A stretch of DNA of 60,670 nt from Prolixibacteraceae bacterium UBA1413. GTDB taxonomy: Bacteria; Bacteroidota; Bacteroidia; Bacteroidales; Prolixibacteraceae. This document shows positions 33,251 through 42,863 of the stretch, in pieces (positions within the stretch are counted from its first letter, which is position 1; every line of letters begins with the position of its first letter). The stretch spans positions 291 to 60,960 of the forward strand of contig DBPT01000026.1 in the NCBI GenBank assembly GCA_002304925.1, given 5' to 3'. Both the position numbers and the translations under genes were made by a program. The notes beneath the pieces are model-generated. The model was given only the letters and a program-made list of their open reading frames with translations. It had not been told where the DNA came from and searched no databases.

Positions 33251-36085
33251 TTACACTTTTAGTATCGTCTCTATCAGGTTTTCATTGTGGTCAAGCTTCA
33301 TTTTCTGCCGTAACCTGTACCGGTGATTCTCCACACCACGTACTGAAATTCCCATTAAGGGGGCAATTTCCTTTGAAGAGAGGTTCATCCGCAGAAAAGC
33401 ACACAAACGCATGTCTCCCGGCGTCAGTTCTGGATACTCCTCTTTCAGGTTTTTCATAAAAGCTTCATGGGCCTGCTCAAAATTTGTTTCAAAGACTTTC
33501 CACTCGTCTTTGCTTGACAGGTGAAAATCGATCTTCCGCAACAGATCATTTGAATACTTATCCGGAAAACGAACTCCCAGCTGGTTTTTTTGGCGCAGGA
33601 CAAGTTCCCTGAGATCGAGGAGAAATTCATTTTTCTTAATAATAGCCATGGTTGAATTGGCCAACTCCCTGCTCTTGAAGGAAATTTCATTCTGAAGTTT
33701 TTCATTCTTCAAGGAAATGAGCTCCCGTTCGTTCTCTTCCCTCTTCCGTATCTCTTTCTTTCTGGTACTCCGGATCACCAGAGAACGGAACGCCACCAGG
33801 GAGGTTATCATAAAAAGCAAATACATAATTCTAGCGGGAAGGGACCAGTACCAGGGGAACAAAACAGTTAACGTCGTTTCATTGCTCAGGCTCTGGTTGC
33901 CCCATTCGTCAGCAACCCTTACCCAAAGGGTGTACATCCCTGGCGGAAGCCTTTCAAAAGAGAGCAGTGGGCTATGCCCGTTGTCATTCCATCCGGAGGA
34001 CAGGCCGGAAAGAAACCACTGGTAACTGATTTTTTCAGTATCATAGTAAGGAAAGGAATAACGTATTTGAAAACTGTTCTGTTTCCACGGAATCCGGTAT
34101 CCGTCTGATTTCAGGGTTAGTGGAACCGCTTTCCCTTCCTGGGACTGCAGCCAGACCGCCCTCTTTACGGGGGATTTGCTGACAGGCCATTCAGGAAGGG
34201 GACCTGGAAGCAGATCCAGCAGGGCATAACCGTTTTCCAAACAGCAAATCACCTCCCGGCCTGAAAAAGGAACAACATTTTCATAATTCCTTATCAGCCT
34301 GTCATCAAATACGGCTGCAGGGAATTCCTTAACCAGACGGAGTTGAGTTCCGGAGATTTCCCACACTCCCAGTTTCTCAGGAGTAATAAACCAGTAATGC
34401 CGGTCCCCTGCCGGAATAATCCTGTCAGCGGCCGCATAAATGCCGATTTGTTCATTCAGAAGATCATAGGGAATGATACGGTCATGTATGTCATCAAAGG
34501 TGTAAAGCCGTTCCCTGGTAGTAAAAACTACCCTGTTACCGACCTTAAAAACACCCAGGTGGTGATCTTTTCCAAATATCGAGTTTTCGCCGTAATACCC
34601 CATGATGTTAACGGAATCTCTTGCTTTGTTAAACCGGAGACGATAAATGCCCCGGTACATATGACCCGCCCATATGTTATCAAGGTGGTCAAATTCTATG
34701 AAACGTATCAGTTCGTTGAAATTAAAAATAACCCCCGACCTGACAAGTTTGTCACCCTCCATTCTGTACTTCACGAGGTTGGAATAGGAACACTGAAGAT
34801 AGGTTCCGTAATCCGACGGATCAGGACGCAGGGAAAAAGCACCTGAAACAGTGGAAATCAGAGTACTTTTCCCTCCGGACACGGAAAATGTTCCGTTATT
34901 GTGACCGACTATCAGGTGGTTGCCGATGACCGACAGGTCCCATACCTGCCCCTGGGTCCCCGGCACAAAGGTGAAAGGACCGGAAAGATCACCAAGCCTG
35001 CCTTCATAAAGCCCCTGGTTGGTGCCCAGGTACAGCCGTCCTTCGAAAAATGCTGCATCATAAACTGCCCCTAAACCGTCGGGTGAAAAGAAATGAATCC
35101 CTTTCGCCCTGTCTGCCGCCACATAGTCGATGCCATGATCCAGAGCTGACCAGATGTTTCCTTCCCTGTCACTGAAAAGTCCGAGGACCGTATTGTTCTG
35201 CATGCCGTTTGCCGAATTCAGGTGCCATTTGGGTATACCTCCGCTGTCGAGCAATGTGATGCCGTCAAGGATGGTCCCTATCAGCACGTCGCCCGTAGAC
35301 AATAAACACCCCCTGTTAATCTGGTTCTTACTGAAATATTCATTGATGTAAGGATTCCAGGCCTCCTGTTTCCCTTCAGAAAGCAAAAAAATCCCATGGG
35401 AATCCGTTCCCAGTAAAAACTTGTCCTCACCATGGGGTAAAAGAAAACGCATCGTCTTGCCGTTAAAAAAATCGCCGGTAAAAAGAGGTACCTGCAGGGA
35501 ATCACGCATTTCATAAATACCCTGGTTGCTGACATTGATATAGAGTTTTCCGTTGATCAGGGCGGCAGAATTCACGAAAAAGTCAAAATTGATGGCAGAC
35601 ATCTTCCCGTTTTCATACACAAGTAACTGGGTAAATGACCGGAATATCACTTTACCGCCCAGAAGATAAATATTCCAGTACTCTACATTCGGGATAAAAA
35701 AGGGCCTTGCCATCTCCTTTAGGGAAGTGTACTGCAACATTCCGAAATCATCACGCAGCCAGTATCCCAGATCCATGTATCCGCTGCTGTAAATAACCCC
35801 CGAGGAGTCAGCAGCCACTGCCCTGATAATGCCACCGCCCGGCGACGGGTGCAATATCCACGTCGAACCATCATATTCCAGCAGACCGGAACTGTTGCCA
35901 AAATACATCGTACCTGAGGTATCTTGCGTTACAGACCAGTTCTGGCTGGAAGCACCGTATACCTCCTTGGTAAAATTCCAGACTTCCGGCAACCAGGGCC
36001 CCAGAACACCTGAAAATGAATAAAATGCAGAAACAATCCCGGCAAAAAGCAACAAACAACGTTTTGGGTTCACTTTAAGATTCAT
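33251..36085 (-). CDS. Propeller-type sensor with LuxR-like HTH, probable PUL regulator
   Basis: A 944-residue membrane-spanning regulator. After a signal segment (residues 5-30) it has about 700 residues of repeated propeller-like units typical of two-component regulator propellers (YMDLGYWLRDDF, NIWSALDHGIDY, NIWAGHMYRGIYRL). A Y_Y_Y-type domain follows (QIRYSFPYYDTEKISYQWFL - LPPGMYTLWVRVAD), then one transmembrane helix near 750-775, a coiled coil (RKREENERELISLKNEKLQ) and a LuxR-type HTH (ELTPGDMRLCAFLRMNLSSK then EIAPLMGISVRGVENHRYRL). There is no histidine kinase or receiver domain, so ligand binding in the periplasm must be coupled directly to DNA binding in the cytosol. It is divergent from susC and probably controls it. 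Confidence 0.88.
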   Translation of the reverse strand: MNLKVNPKRCLLLFAGIVSAFYSFSGVLGPWLPEVWNFTKEVYGASSQNWSVTQDTSGTMYFGNSSGLLEYDGSTWILHPSPGGGIIRAVAADSSGVIYSSGYMDLGYWLRDDFGMLQYTSLKEMARPFFIPNVEYWNIYLLGGKVIFRSFTQLLVYENGKMSAINFDFFVNSAALINGKLYINVSNQGIYEMRDSLQVPLFTGDFFNGKTMRFLLPHGEDKFLLGTDSHGIFLLSEGKQEAWNPYINEYFSKNQINRGCLLSTGDVLIGTILDGITLLDSGGIPKWHLNSANGMQNNTVLGLFSDREGNIWSALDHGIDYVAADRAKGIHFFSPDGLGAVYDAAFFEGRLYLGTNQGLYEGRLGDLSGPFTFVPGTQGQVWDLSVIGNHLIVGHNNGTFSVSGGKSTLISTVSGAFSLRPDPSDYGTYLQCSYSNLVKYRMEGDKLVRSGVIFNFNELIRFIEFDHLDNIWAGHMYRGIYRLRFNKARDSVNIMGYYGENSIFGKDHHLGVFKVGNRVVFTTRERLYTFDDIHDRIIPYDLLNEQIGIYAAADRIIPAGDRHYWFITPEKLGVWEISGTQLRLVKEFPAAVFDDRLIRNYENVVPFSGREVICCLENGYALLDLLPGPLPEWPVSKSPVKRAVWLQSQEGKAVPLTLKSDGYRIPWKQNSFQIRYSFPYYDTEKISYQWFLSGLSSGWNDNGHSPLLSFERLPPGMYTLWVRVADEWGNQSLSNETTLTVLFPWYWSLPARIMYLLFMITSLVAFRSLVIRSTRKKEIRKREENERELISLKNEKLQNEISFKSRELANSTMAIIKKNEFLLDLRELVLRQKNQLGVRFPDKYSNDLLRKIDFHLSSKDEWKVFETNFEQAHEAFMKNLKEEYPELTPGDMRLCAFLRMNLSSKEIAPLMGISVRGVENHRYRLRQKMKLDHNENLIETILKV

Positions 36086-36111
36086 GACTTGCAGAAAAGA
36101 GATTTTACCAA

Positions 36112-36144
36112 TAAAAGTATTATATACTCGAATAAGTAGGCAAA
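36112..36144 (-). promoter_or_regulatory. Candidate promoter of the PUL regulator gene
   Basis: On the minus strand TTTG (36144-36141), 21-nt spacer, TACTTTTA (36119-36112), one base off TAnnTTTG. It lies 26 bp before the start codon. Confidence 0.45.
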
Positions 36145-36317
36145 ATGTTCATATCATTTACCTCATCAATACACCCGGAATAACAGAGTAAAGATAGAGA
36201 TTTTTTATTAATTGCAAATTTATAAATAATTATATTTAAACATTTTATGAAAACATATTTTTTATTGATGTAATAATTATGAGGTATCATGATAGTTCAA
36301 TATCAGCGAAAGAAATT

Positions 36318-36337
36318 ATCGTGAGTTCTGTCACGAT
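36318..36337. promoter_or_regulatory. Inverted repeat in the regulator-susC intergenic region
   Basis: ATCGTGA-gttctg-TCACGAT is a perfect 7-bp inverted repeat with a 6-nt spacer, centred about 63 bp before the SusC start. It is a good size for a dimeric HTH regulator, or could be an RNA hairpin in the susC leader. The rest of the intergenic region (36086-36390) is AT-rich; no gene is seen. Confidence 0.45.
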
Positions 36338-36390
36338 GATCCATTCGTCAGATTGTGCTAATTTCAGGTCAAAATCTAAATCGGATGACT

Positions 36391-39300
36391 ATGAAGAGAT
36401 TATTTTTTTTATTGATGCTAACAGGAGTGTTTTCCCTGTTGTCAGCCCAGCCCCGGATTACGGTTACCGGGAAGGTCACCGAATCTGACGGGCAGGGTAT
36501 TCCCGGTGTAAGTATCCTGGTGAAGGGGACCTTGGTGGGTACCATCACCGATCTTGACGGGAATTATACTATTGAAACGGAACCTCAGAGTACGCTGGTA
36601 TTCAGTTTTGTGGGATTCAGCACGGTAGAGATGCCCGTTGCCAACCAGGCCGTTATCAATGTTAGGTTGCGTGAGCAGGCCTTTGACGTGGAGGAGGTGG
36701 TAGTTGTAGGGTACGGTACCCAGAAAGTCAAGGACCTGACCTCTTCGATCACCACGGTAAAATCGGAAGAGCTGGCGAGGACTCCAACCGGGCAGGCCAT
36801 GCAGGCCTTGCAGGGGAAGGTGGCCGGTCTCCAGGTGGTTAGCACCGGCTCCCCCGGCAACAGCCCCACCATCCGTGTGCGCGGTATTGGCTCCTATCCG
36901 GGGCAGAACAACGAAGCCCCCCTCTATGTCGTTGACGGCATGTTCTTTGGCAACATCGACTTCCTCAACCCGGCCGACATCGCCTCCATCTCCGTCCTGA
37001 AGGATGCCTCAGCAGCTGCCATCTACGGGGTACGGGCCGCCAACGGAGTTGTGCTGATCGAAACCAAATCGGGAGGTTACAACAAGAAAACCGAAATCTC
37101 CTATGACGGATACTATGGATTACAAGTGGCCCAGAATGTGCTGAAAATGGCCAATGCCGAGCAGTTCACCACCATGGCCATGGAATCGGGATCGGCCGCC
37201 GACGCAAGCTTCATCCTCAACGCCATGCAGCGTTATGGCCGCAGCCGCGTCAACCCCAACGTCCCCGACGTCAATACCGACTGGTATAAGGAGATCCTCC
37301 GTCCCGCCGATATTCAGAACCACAGCATCAACGTGGAGGGCGGCAACCAGAGCGCTTCCTATTCCATCGGTACCAACTATTTTGCTCAGGAGGGAATCCT
37401 CGACATGAAAAACGAATATGAGCGATTCAACCTGCGCACAAAACTGGACTTTAAAGCCACCGAATGGTTCACCATCGGCGGTAACATGATCCTGAGCAAC
37501 GCCATTAAATATGGTGAGGAAGCCGGCGCCTGGAACGAAGCTTACTTTGCCGTGCCCATCCTGCCAGTTTATGATCCGGCGCTAGAAGGAATCGCAGAAC
37601 CCGTCAACTATGCCAACGCCCAGGACCTGGGCTACCGTAGTGGCCAGAACCCCTTCCCCACCCTCCGCTACAGCGACAACAGGCTTAAGATCCGCAAACT
37701 TATGGCCAATTTTTACGCCAAGTTCCAGTTGATCCCTGATAAACTCGATTTCAAAACTACTTATAACCACGCATTCACCTCCCTCGACGAAAGGAATGTA
37801 CGGCTGCCCTACTTTATAGGCAACAGTTTCCAGAGGGTCGATGCTTCTATCAACAAAAGTTCAGGGATCTTTTCCGACCAGATCTGGGACAATATTCTGA
37901 CCTACACCGACCGTTTCGACTTGCACAATGTGACGGCAATGGCCGGTACCTCCTTCCGTGACGAAGCTTACAGCGGACTTCGCGCCGGGGGTCTCAACTT
38001 CCCTTATCAGAGGGAGGAGTCCTGGTATATTGACCAGTCACAGGAAAAACCCGAAGGCTCGGTAGGCGACGGGGGTTCCCGCCAATACGGCCTTTCCTAT
38101 TTCGGGAGGCTCTCCTATAATTATAACGACCGTTACCTGCTCTATGCCACCATGCGTGCTGACGGCAGTTCCAAGTATCAGCAGAAATGGGGTTATTTCC
38201 CCACCGTGGGTCTCGGGTGGGTCATTTCCGAGGAATCTTTCCTGAAGGGGCACCGAATCATCAACTTTTTGAAGCTGAGGGCCAGTTGGGGTCAGTTGGG
38301 GAACGACAAGATCCAGGCCAGCGATGGTGCCATCACCACCACGCCCGTCAATGTCGCCATCGATGATGTCATGGTCTCGGGAACCCAGACCACCAATACC
38401 TTTTCCTCCCTGAAGTGGGAACTCACCGAAGAGACCAATGCCGGTCTGACTGGTCGCCTCTTCGATAACCACATGTCGGTTGACGCCGACTTTTTCATTC
38501 GCGACACCAAGAATGCAGCCATCTATGTCAAAATTCCCGGTATCGGCGGCAGCGTCCTCAAAAATGTGGGGGTAATCCGTAACAGCGGGTTTGAGATGGC
38601 TCTCAACTGGGATGATGAATTCGCCAACGGACTGCGCTTTAATGCAGGGGTCAACTTCTCATTCCTGAAGAACAAGGTGCGCGACCTCTACGGGCAACCT
38701 TATATTGACGGAGGTTCGGCGGAATTCCGCCAGCGTACCTACGTGGGACATCCCCTGCTAGCCTTCTACGGCTATGAAGTGTTGGGCGTTTACCAGAACC
38801 AGGCTGAAATCAATGCCGACCCGTCGGCACCTGCCAGCGCCGTGCCCGGAGACTTTAAATACCGCGACCAGCAGAAAGAGGGTGAACCGGGGTACGGCGT
38901 TATCAATGATGACGACCGCGTCATCCTGGGTTCATACTTCCCCTCCTTCCTTTACGGCGGCAACCTCGGCCTCTCCTGGAAAAACTTCGACCTCACCGCC
39001 AGCCTGGTGGGACAAATGGGTAACAAAATCCTTAACCGCAAGAGGGGTGAAATCATCTGGACCGCCGACGGCAACCTCGATGCCGACCTGGCCGTCAATC
39101 GCTGGCACGGCGAGGGAACCAGCAACAAATATCCCTCTTCGGCCGGACTCAGAAAAGGATGGAACCAGAAAATGAGCGACTACTTCGTCGAAGACGGCGC
39201 CTTCTTCCGTCTTCAGAACGTCCAACTGGCTTACAATATCAAAGGCTTGCAGCTCTTCGGCGCCGGCATGCCCGATGCCCGGGTGAGCCTCACCGCCGAC

Positions 39301-39417
39301 AGGCCGCTTACCCTCTTCTCCTACAACGGATTTAATCCTGAAGTCGCCAGCGGCATCGATACGCAGACTTATCCCATCCCCGCCGTTTATACCGTCGGAC
39401 TGAGTATCAAATTTTAA
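36391..39417 (+). CDS. SusC/RagA family TonB-dependent outer-membrane transporter
   Basis: A 1008-residue outer-membrane importer for oligosaccharides. It has a signal peptide (MKRLFFLLMLTGVFSLLSAQ), a carboxypeptidase-regulatory-like domain (VTGKVTESDGQGIPGVSILV...), and the TonB-box region DVEEVVVVGYGTQKVKDLTS. The plug contains LQGKVAGLQV, RVRGIGSYPG, LYVVDGM and LKDASAAAIYGVRAANGVVLI, and is followed by a long barrel ending TYPIPAVYTVGLSIKF. An upstream in-frame ATG at 36385 adds two residues and cannot be excluded. The susD gene follows after 18 bp; together they form the glycan import complex of this locus. Confidence 0.96.
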   Translation: MKRLFFLLMLTGVFSLLSAQPRITVTGKVTESDGQGIPGVSILVKGTLVGTITDLDGNYTIETEPQSTLVFSFVGFSTVEMPVANQAVINVRLREQAFDVEEVVVVGYGTQKVKDLTSSITTVKSEELARTPTGQAMQALQGKVAGLQVVSTGSPGNSPTIRVRGIGSYPGQNNEAPLYVVDGMFFGNIDFLNPADIASISVLKDASAAAIYGVRAANGVVLIETKSGGYNKKTEISYDGYYGLQVAQNVLKMANAEQFTTMAMESGSAADASFILNAMQRYGRSRVNPNVPDVNTDWYKEILRPADIQNHSINVEGGNQSASYSIGTNYFAQEGILDMKNEYERFNLRTKLDFKATEWFTIGGNMILSNAIKYGEEAGAWNEAYFAVPILPVYDPALEGIAEPVNYANAQDLGYRSGQNPFPTLRYSDNRLKIRKLMANFYAKFQLIPDKLDFKTTYNHAFTSLDERNVRLPYFIGNSFQRVDASINKSSGIFSDQIWDNILTYTDRFDLHNVTAMAGTSFRDEAYSGLRAGGLNFPYQREESWYIDQSQEKPEGSVGDGGSRQYGLSYFGRLSYNYNDRYLLYATMRADGSSKYQQKWGYFPTVGLGWVISEESFLKGHRIINFLKLRASWGQLGNDKIQASDGAITTTPVNVAIDDVMVSGTQTTNTFSSLKWELTEETNAGLTGRLFDNHMSVDADFFIRDTKNAAIYVKIPGIGGSVLKNVGVIRNSGFEMALNWDDEFANGLRFNAGVNFSFLKNKVRDLYGQPYIDGGSAEFRQRTYVGHPLLAFYGYEVLGVYQNQAEINADPSAPASAVPGDFKYRDQQKEGEPGYGVINDDDRVILGSYFPSFLYGGNLGLSWKNFDLTASLVGQMGNKILNRKRGEIIWTADGNLDADLAVNRWHGEGTSNKYPSSAGLRKGWNQKMSDYFVEDGAFFRLQNVQLAYNIKGLQLFGAGMPDARVSLTADRPLTLFSYNGFNPEVASGIDTQTYPIPAVYTVGLSIKF

Positions 39418-39435
39418 ACATAATAATACAGGATC

Positions 39436-40977
39436 ATGAAAAGATATTTTTCCATTACAAAACTGACGCTCTTCATGGCGGCACTCCTCTTGTTTCCCGC
39501 CTGCCATGACCTGCTTGACGAACCTGCGGAAAACAGGACCTTTACCGGGGAGACCGATTATACCATTACCGACAACATGGGTCTTCCCCTTCTGGGTATG
39601 TATGCCGACTTTTACAACAGCGAGTGGGAGGTGTTCCCGCTGATCTCGGTCAGGGGCGACGACGTGAATGCCGGCGGCCTCGGCGACCAGCAAGATTTCG
39701 CCGAAACCGACAAATACAATTACAACAAGGACTACTGGATGTCCAACTCGGTCTGGCAGAATTACTACGGCGACCTATTCAACGCCCATTCGGCGATGGA
39801 ACAGATTGCAAAATACCAGGAGTTTGCTGCTAACAAGGGACTGGCCGACCAGTACATCGCCGAGGTGAAGGTGATGCGGGCCTGGTACCTCTATTACCTG
39901 ACCCTGACGTGGGGCGATATCATTATCACCAACGGTCCCGACCCCAGTCAGTTGCTTGTGGCAAAACTGAGCACCCAGGAGGAGGTGATGAAACATATCT
40001 CCGCCCAGATGGATGAAGCCATCCCCTTGCTCCCTGCGGTCCACCCTGCTGAACGTGCCGACATCAGGGGGGGAATCACCAAATTCACCGCCCTGGCCAT
40101 GAAAGCCCGCGCCAACCTGACCCTGAAAAATTACGCCGCCGTGGCCGAAGCCACCGGACAAATCATCAGTTCCGGGAAATTCGTCCTGGCCACTGACTTT
40201 TACAACCTCTTCAAAATCCCCGGAAAACTGAACAAGGAAAACCTCCTGGAACTTCAGTATTCCGACTTCGGAAAGGGATCGGGCGACGCCATCAACTACC
40301 TCAACGACTTCTTCGGTCCCCAGGGGTGGACCCCCAAGGTAACGGGAGCAGGCGGCGGATGGGGATTTTATGAACCGAGTCTGAAATATATCAAATTCAT
40401 GCTCGACCGTAACGAAACCATCCGCCTTGAAACCAGCGTCCTTTTCACCAACAGGGGCATTGCCGAAATCAAAAAGGACGCCAAATATGCAACCCTTCCC
40501 GCATGGATCAGCAACACCACCCGCTCAGGTGATCGCATCAACGACTATGCGCGAGCCCTCTTCGCCAGCGGCAAGCATTACCTGCCCTCCGACCAGCTTA
40601 TCCTTGGCAGGACGGGTTATGGCAGCAACAAAAATTTCATCTGCATCCGTTATGCCGAAATCCTTCTCATGCATGCCGAAGCACTTACCAACGGTGCCAA
40701 CAGCAGCGCGATGACCGCCGATGCCGCCGTGAACCTGGTCAGGAGCAGGGCCGGACTGCCCCCCATCAACGGGGTTACCAACGCCCAGGTAATGGATGAG
40801 AAATTCGCCGAACTGGCTATGGAATGGGGCATCCGGTTCTATGACATGGTCAGGTTGGGTAACTACGCCGCCCTGAGTTACGACGGCAGAACATTTACCC
40901 CCGACAAGATTTTCCTCCCGTACCCGCAGAACCAGGTTGACCAGATCCCGGCTCTCAAGGAAGCTGTTAACAAATAA
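39436..40977 (+). CDS. SusD/RagB family outer-membrane lipoprotein
   Basis: A 513-residue surface lipoprotein (signal LTLFMAALLLFPAC23) that closes the SusC channel like a lid and binds the glycan. TPR-like helical elements are seen (EVKVMRAWYLYYLTLTWGDI with the conserved W-G; FTALAMKARANLTLKNYAAVAEATGQII), together with C-terminal SusD signatures IRYAEILLMHAEALTNGAN, NLVRSRAGLPPI and EWGIRFYDMVRLGNYA. It lies 18 bp after susC and 35 bp before the LamG lipoprotein. Confidence 0.96.
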   Translation: MKRYFSITKLTLFMAALLLFPACHDLLDEPAENRTFTGETDYTITDNMGLPLLGMYADFYNSEWEVFPLISVRGDDVNAGGLGDQQDFAETDKYNYNKDYWMSNSVWQNYYGDLFNAHSAMEQIAKYQEFAANKGLADQYIAEVKVMRAWYLYYLTLTWGDIIITNGPDPSQLLVAKLSTQEEVMKHISAQMDEAIPLLPAVHPAERADIRGGITKFTALAMKARANLTLKNYAAVAEATGQIISSGKFVLATDFYNLFKIPGKLNKENLLELQYSDFGKGSGDAINYLNDFFGPQGWTPKVTGAGGGWGFYEPSLKYIKFMLDRNETIRLETSVLFTNRGIAEIKKDAKYATLPAWISNTTRSGDRINDYARALFASGKHYLPSDQLILGRTGYGSNKNFICIRYAEILLMHAEALTNGANSSAMTADAAVNLVRSRAGLPPINGVTNAQVMDEKFAELAMEWGIRFYDMVRLGNYAALSYDGRTFTPDKIFLPYPQNQVDQIPALKEAVNK

Positions 40978-41012
40978 TCATTCCGTTTGATCACTGATAA
41001 AAACATTGAAAA

Positions 41013-42746
41013 ATGAAAATATTAAAATATTTCCTGGCTTTCACGGCAGCCCTTATCGTGGCCGCAGGATGTAACGAAGGGATTGATCCCATTTCCCCCT
41101 TTGACCCGGGTCCCGACAAGGACGCCCCGGTCATCACCATTAAATCGCCCACACAGGGACAGGCCATCGAAGTAGACTCTCTGGTGGTTTCGATCTTTGT
41201 CCAGCTTGAAGTTACCGACGATATCGAACTGAAATCCATATTGGTGTTCCTCGATAACACTGAAATCGGCAGCATGACCACTTTTAAGGATTACCGCCGT
41301 GCCCTGATGGAATTCTACCACAAGAACGTGGGAACGGGGGTTCATATTCTTACGGTTAAAGCTACCGACCTGGGGGGTAAAACCTCTGAGAAATCTGTCA
41401 CCTTCGAGAAAAAGCCCCCCTATGTGCCCGTTTATCCGGGTGAAGTTTTTTACATGCCCTTCAACGGTGATTTCACAGAGAAAATAAGCTTCAAGGAAGC
41501 TACAAAAGTGGGCAATCCCGGCTTTACCGATGCCAGTCTGAAGGGGACTAAGGCTTACGCCGGCGCTACCGATTCTTACCTGACCTTCCCGATGACCGGC
41601 CTGAAGAGCAGCGAGTTCAGTGCTTCTTTCTGGTATAAAGTCAACCCCTCCCCCGACCGTTCGGGCATCCTCAATGCCAGTCCGGCAGGCGAAGACCGCA
41701 CCAAGGGTTTCCGCCTCTTCCGTGAGGGGGGCGCCACCTCGCAACGCATAAAGGCCAACGTGGGCTGGGGCGGCGGCGAAACATGGAACGACGGAGCCCT
41801 GATTCCCGCCCCGGGAACCAACTGGGTACACATCGCCCTCTCGGTAAGCCCCGACAAATGCGTTCTCTATATCAACGGACTTGGCGTGGAGGTCCCCAAC
41901 AAGGGCGCTATTGACTGGACGGGTGTCGACGTTTTGGGCATCGCCTCCGGAGCCCCCAACTTCACTTACTGGAACCACAACTTCGACCGCAGCCAGTACG
42001 ATGAACTGCGCCTCTTCAACCGGGCACTTACCGATGCCGATGTTCAGGCCATCATCCAAAATGACAAGCCTTATGTGCCCAAAAACGGGGAGATCTTTTA
42101 CATGCCCTTTGAGGGAACTTACAAGGACCTTATCGGCAACAAGGAAGCCACCAAAGTGGGCTCACCAGCATTTGCCGCCGGCAAGATTGGCAAGGCTTAT
42201 GCAGGAGCCGCCGACTCCTACCTGACCTTCCCGGCTGCTGGCCTCACGAAAACCAGCAGCCTCAGCGCCGCTTTCTGGATGAAGATCAACGCCACTCCCG
42301 ACCGTGCCGGAATTCTGGTGATGGGTCCTCCCGATGAAGCTGCCCCTGCCGCCCCTAACAACCGGAAGTCAGGGTTCAGGTTTTTCCGCGAAGGGTCAGC
42401 CAAAGCCCAGATTTTCAAACTCAATACCGGTAACGGCACAGCCGACAGCTGGTTCGACGGAGGTGCCGCTGCCACCATTGATCCCACCCCGGAAGCCTGG
42501 GTCCACTTCGCCTATACCATCAGCCCCACTGAGTGTGTAGTCTATATCAACGGAGAGGTGGTCAAACAAGGTACCATTACCGGGATCAGCTGGGAAGGCT
42601 GCGACATCCTCTCCATCATGTCAGGAGCACCCCGCTTCACGGGATGGAACCACTTTTCCGACCTGAGTCTCATGGATGAACTCCACATCTTCAACAAAGC
42701 CCTTACCCAGGCCGAAGTCAAGGAGATCATGAATGCCGAGAAATAA
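41013..42746 (+). CDS. Surface lipoprotein with an Ig-like and two LamG domains (probable glycan-binding protein)
   Basis: A 577-residue lipoprotein (FTAALIVAAGC20). The first part is an Ig-like domain (APVITIKSPTQGQAIEVDSL ... VTDDIELKSILVF), followed by two concanavalin-A/LamG-type domains at about residues 140-350 and 355-575. The two share repeated marks: FYMPF-x-G, EATKVG-x-P-x-F, KAYAGA-x-DSYLTFP, FWYKVN/FWMKIN, SPDRSGI/TPDRAGI and WNHFSDLSLMDELHIFNKAL. This implies tandem duplication within the gene. In third position after SusC/D it should be a surface glycan-binding protein that presents polymer to the importer. A strong terminator follows, separating it from the enzyme genes. Confidence 0.85.
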   Translation: MKILKYFLAFTAALIVAAGCNEGIDPISPFDPGPDKDAPVITIKSPTQGQAIEVDSLVVSIFVQLEVTDDIELKSILVFLDNTEIGSMTTFKDYRRALMEFYHKNVGTGVHILTVKATDLGGKTSEKSVTFEKKPPYVPVYPGEVFYMPFNGDFTEKISFKEATKVGNPGFTDASLKGTKAYAGATDSYLTFPMTGLKSSEFSASFWYKVNPSPDRSGILNASPAGEDRTKGFRLFREGGATSQRIKANVGWGGGETWNDGALIPAPGTNWVHIALSVSPDKCVLYINGLGVEVPNKGAIDWTGVDVLGIASGAPNFTYWNHNFDRSQYDELRLFNRALTDADVQAIIQNDKPYVPKNGEIFYMPFEGTYKDLIGNKEATKVGSPAFAAGKIGKAYAGAADSYLTFPAAGLTKTSSLSAAFWMKINATPDRAGILVMGPPDEAAPAAPNNRKSGFRFFREGSAKAQIFKLNTGNGTADSWFDGGAAATIDPTPEAWVHFAYTISPTECVVYINGEVVKQGTITGISWEGCDILSIMSGAPRFTGWNHFSDLSLMDELHIFNKALTQAEVKEIMNAEK

Positions 42747-42790
42747 TAAGGAGAAACTGTCACCCGACAGTAAACTCCGGGATACTTATC

Positions 42791-42822
42791 ATAAGGCTGC
42801 CCGGCATTCAGGGCAGCCTTAT
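42791..42822 (+). terminator. Rho-independent terminator after the LamG lipoprotein gene
   Basis: ATAAGGCTGCCC-ggcattca-GGGCAGCCTTAT is a perfect 12-bp stem followed by tattgt. It divides the PUL into an import section and an enzyme section. Confidence 0.85.
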
Positions 42823-42863
42823 TATTGTCACCCAGCGATATCTTATAAACCGGACAATCGCAA

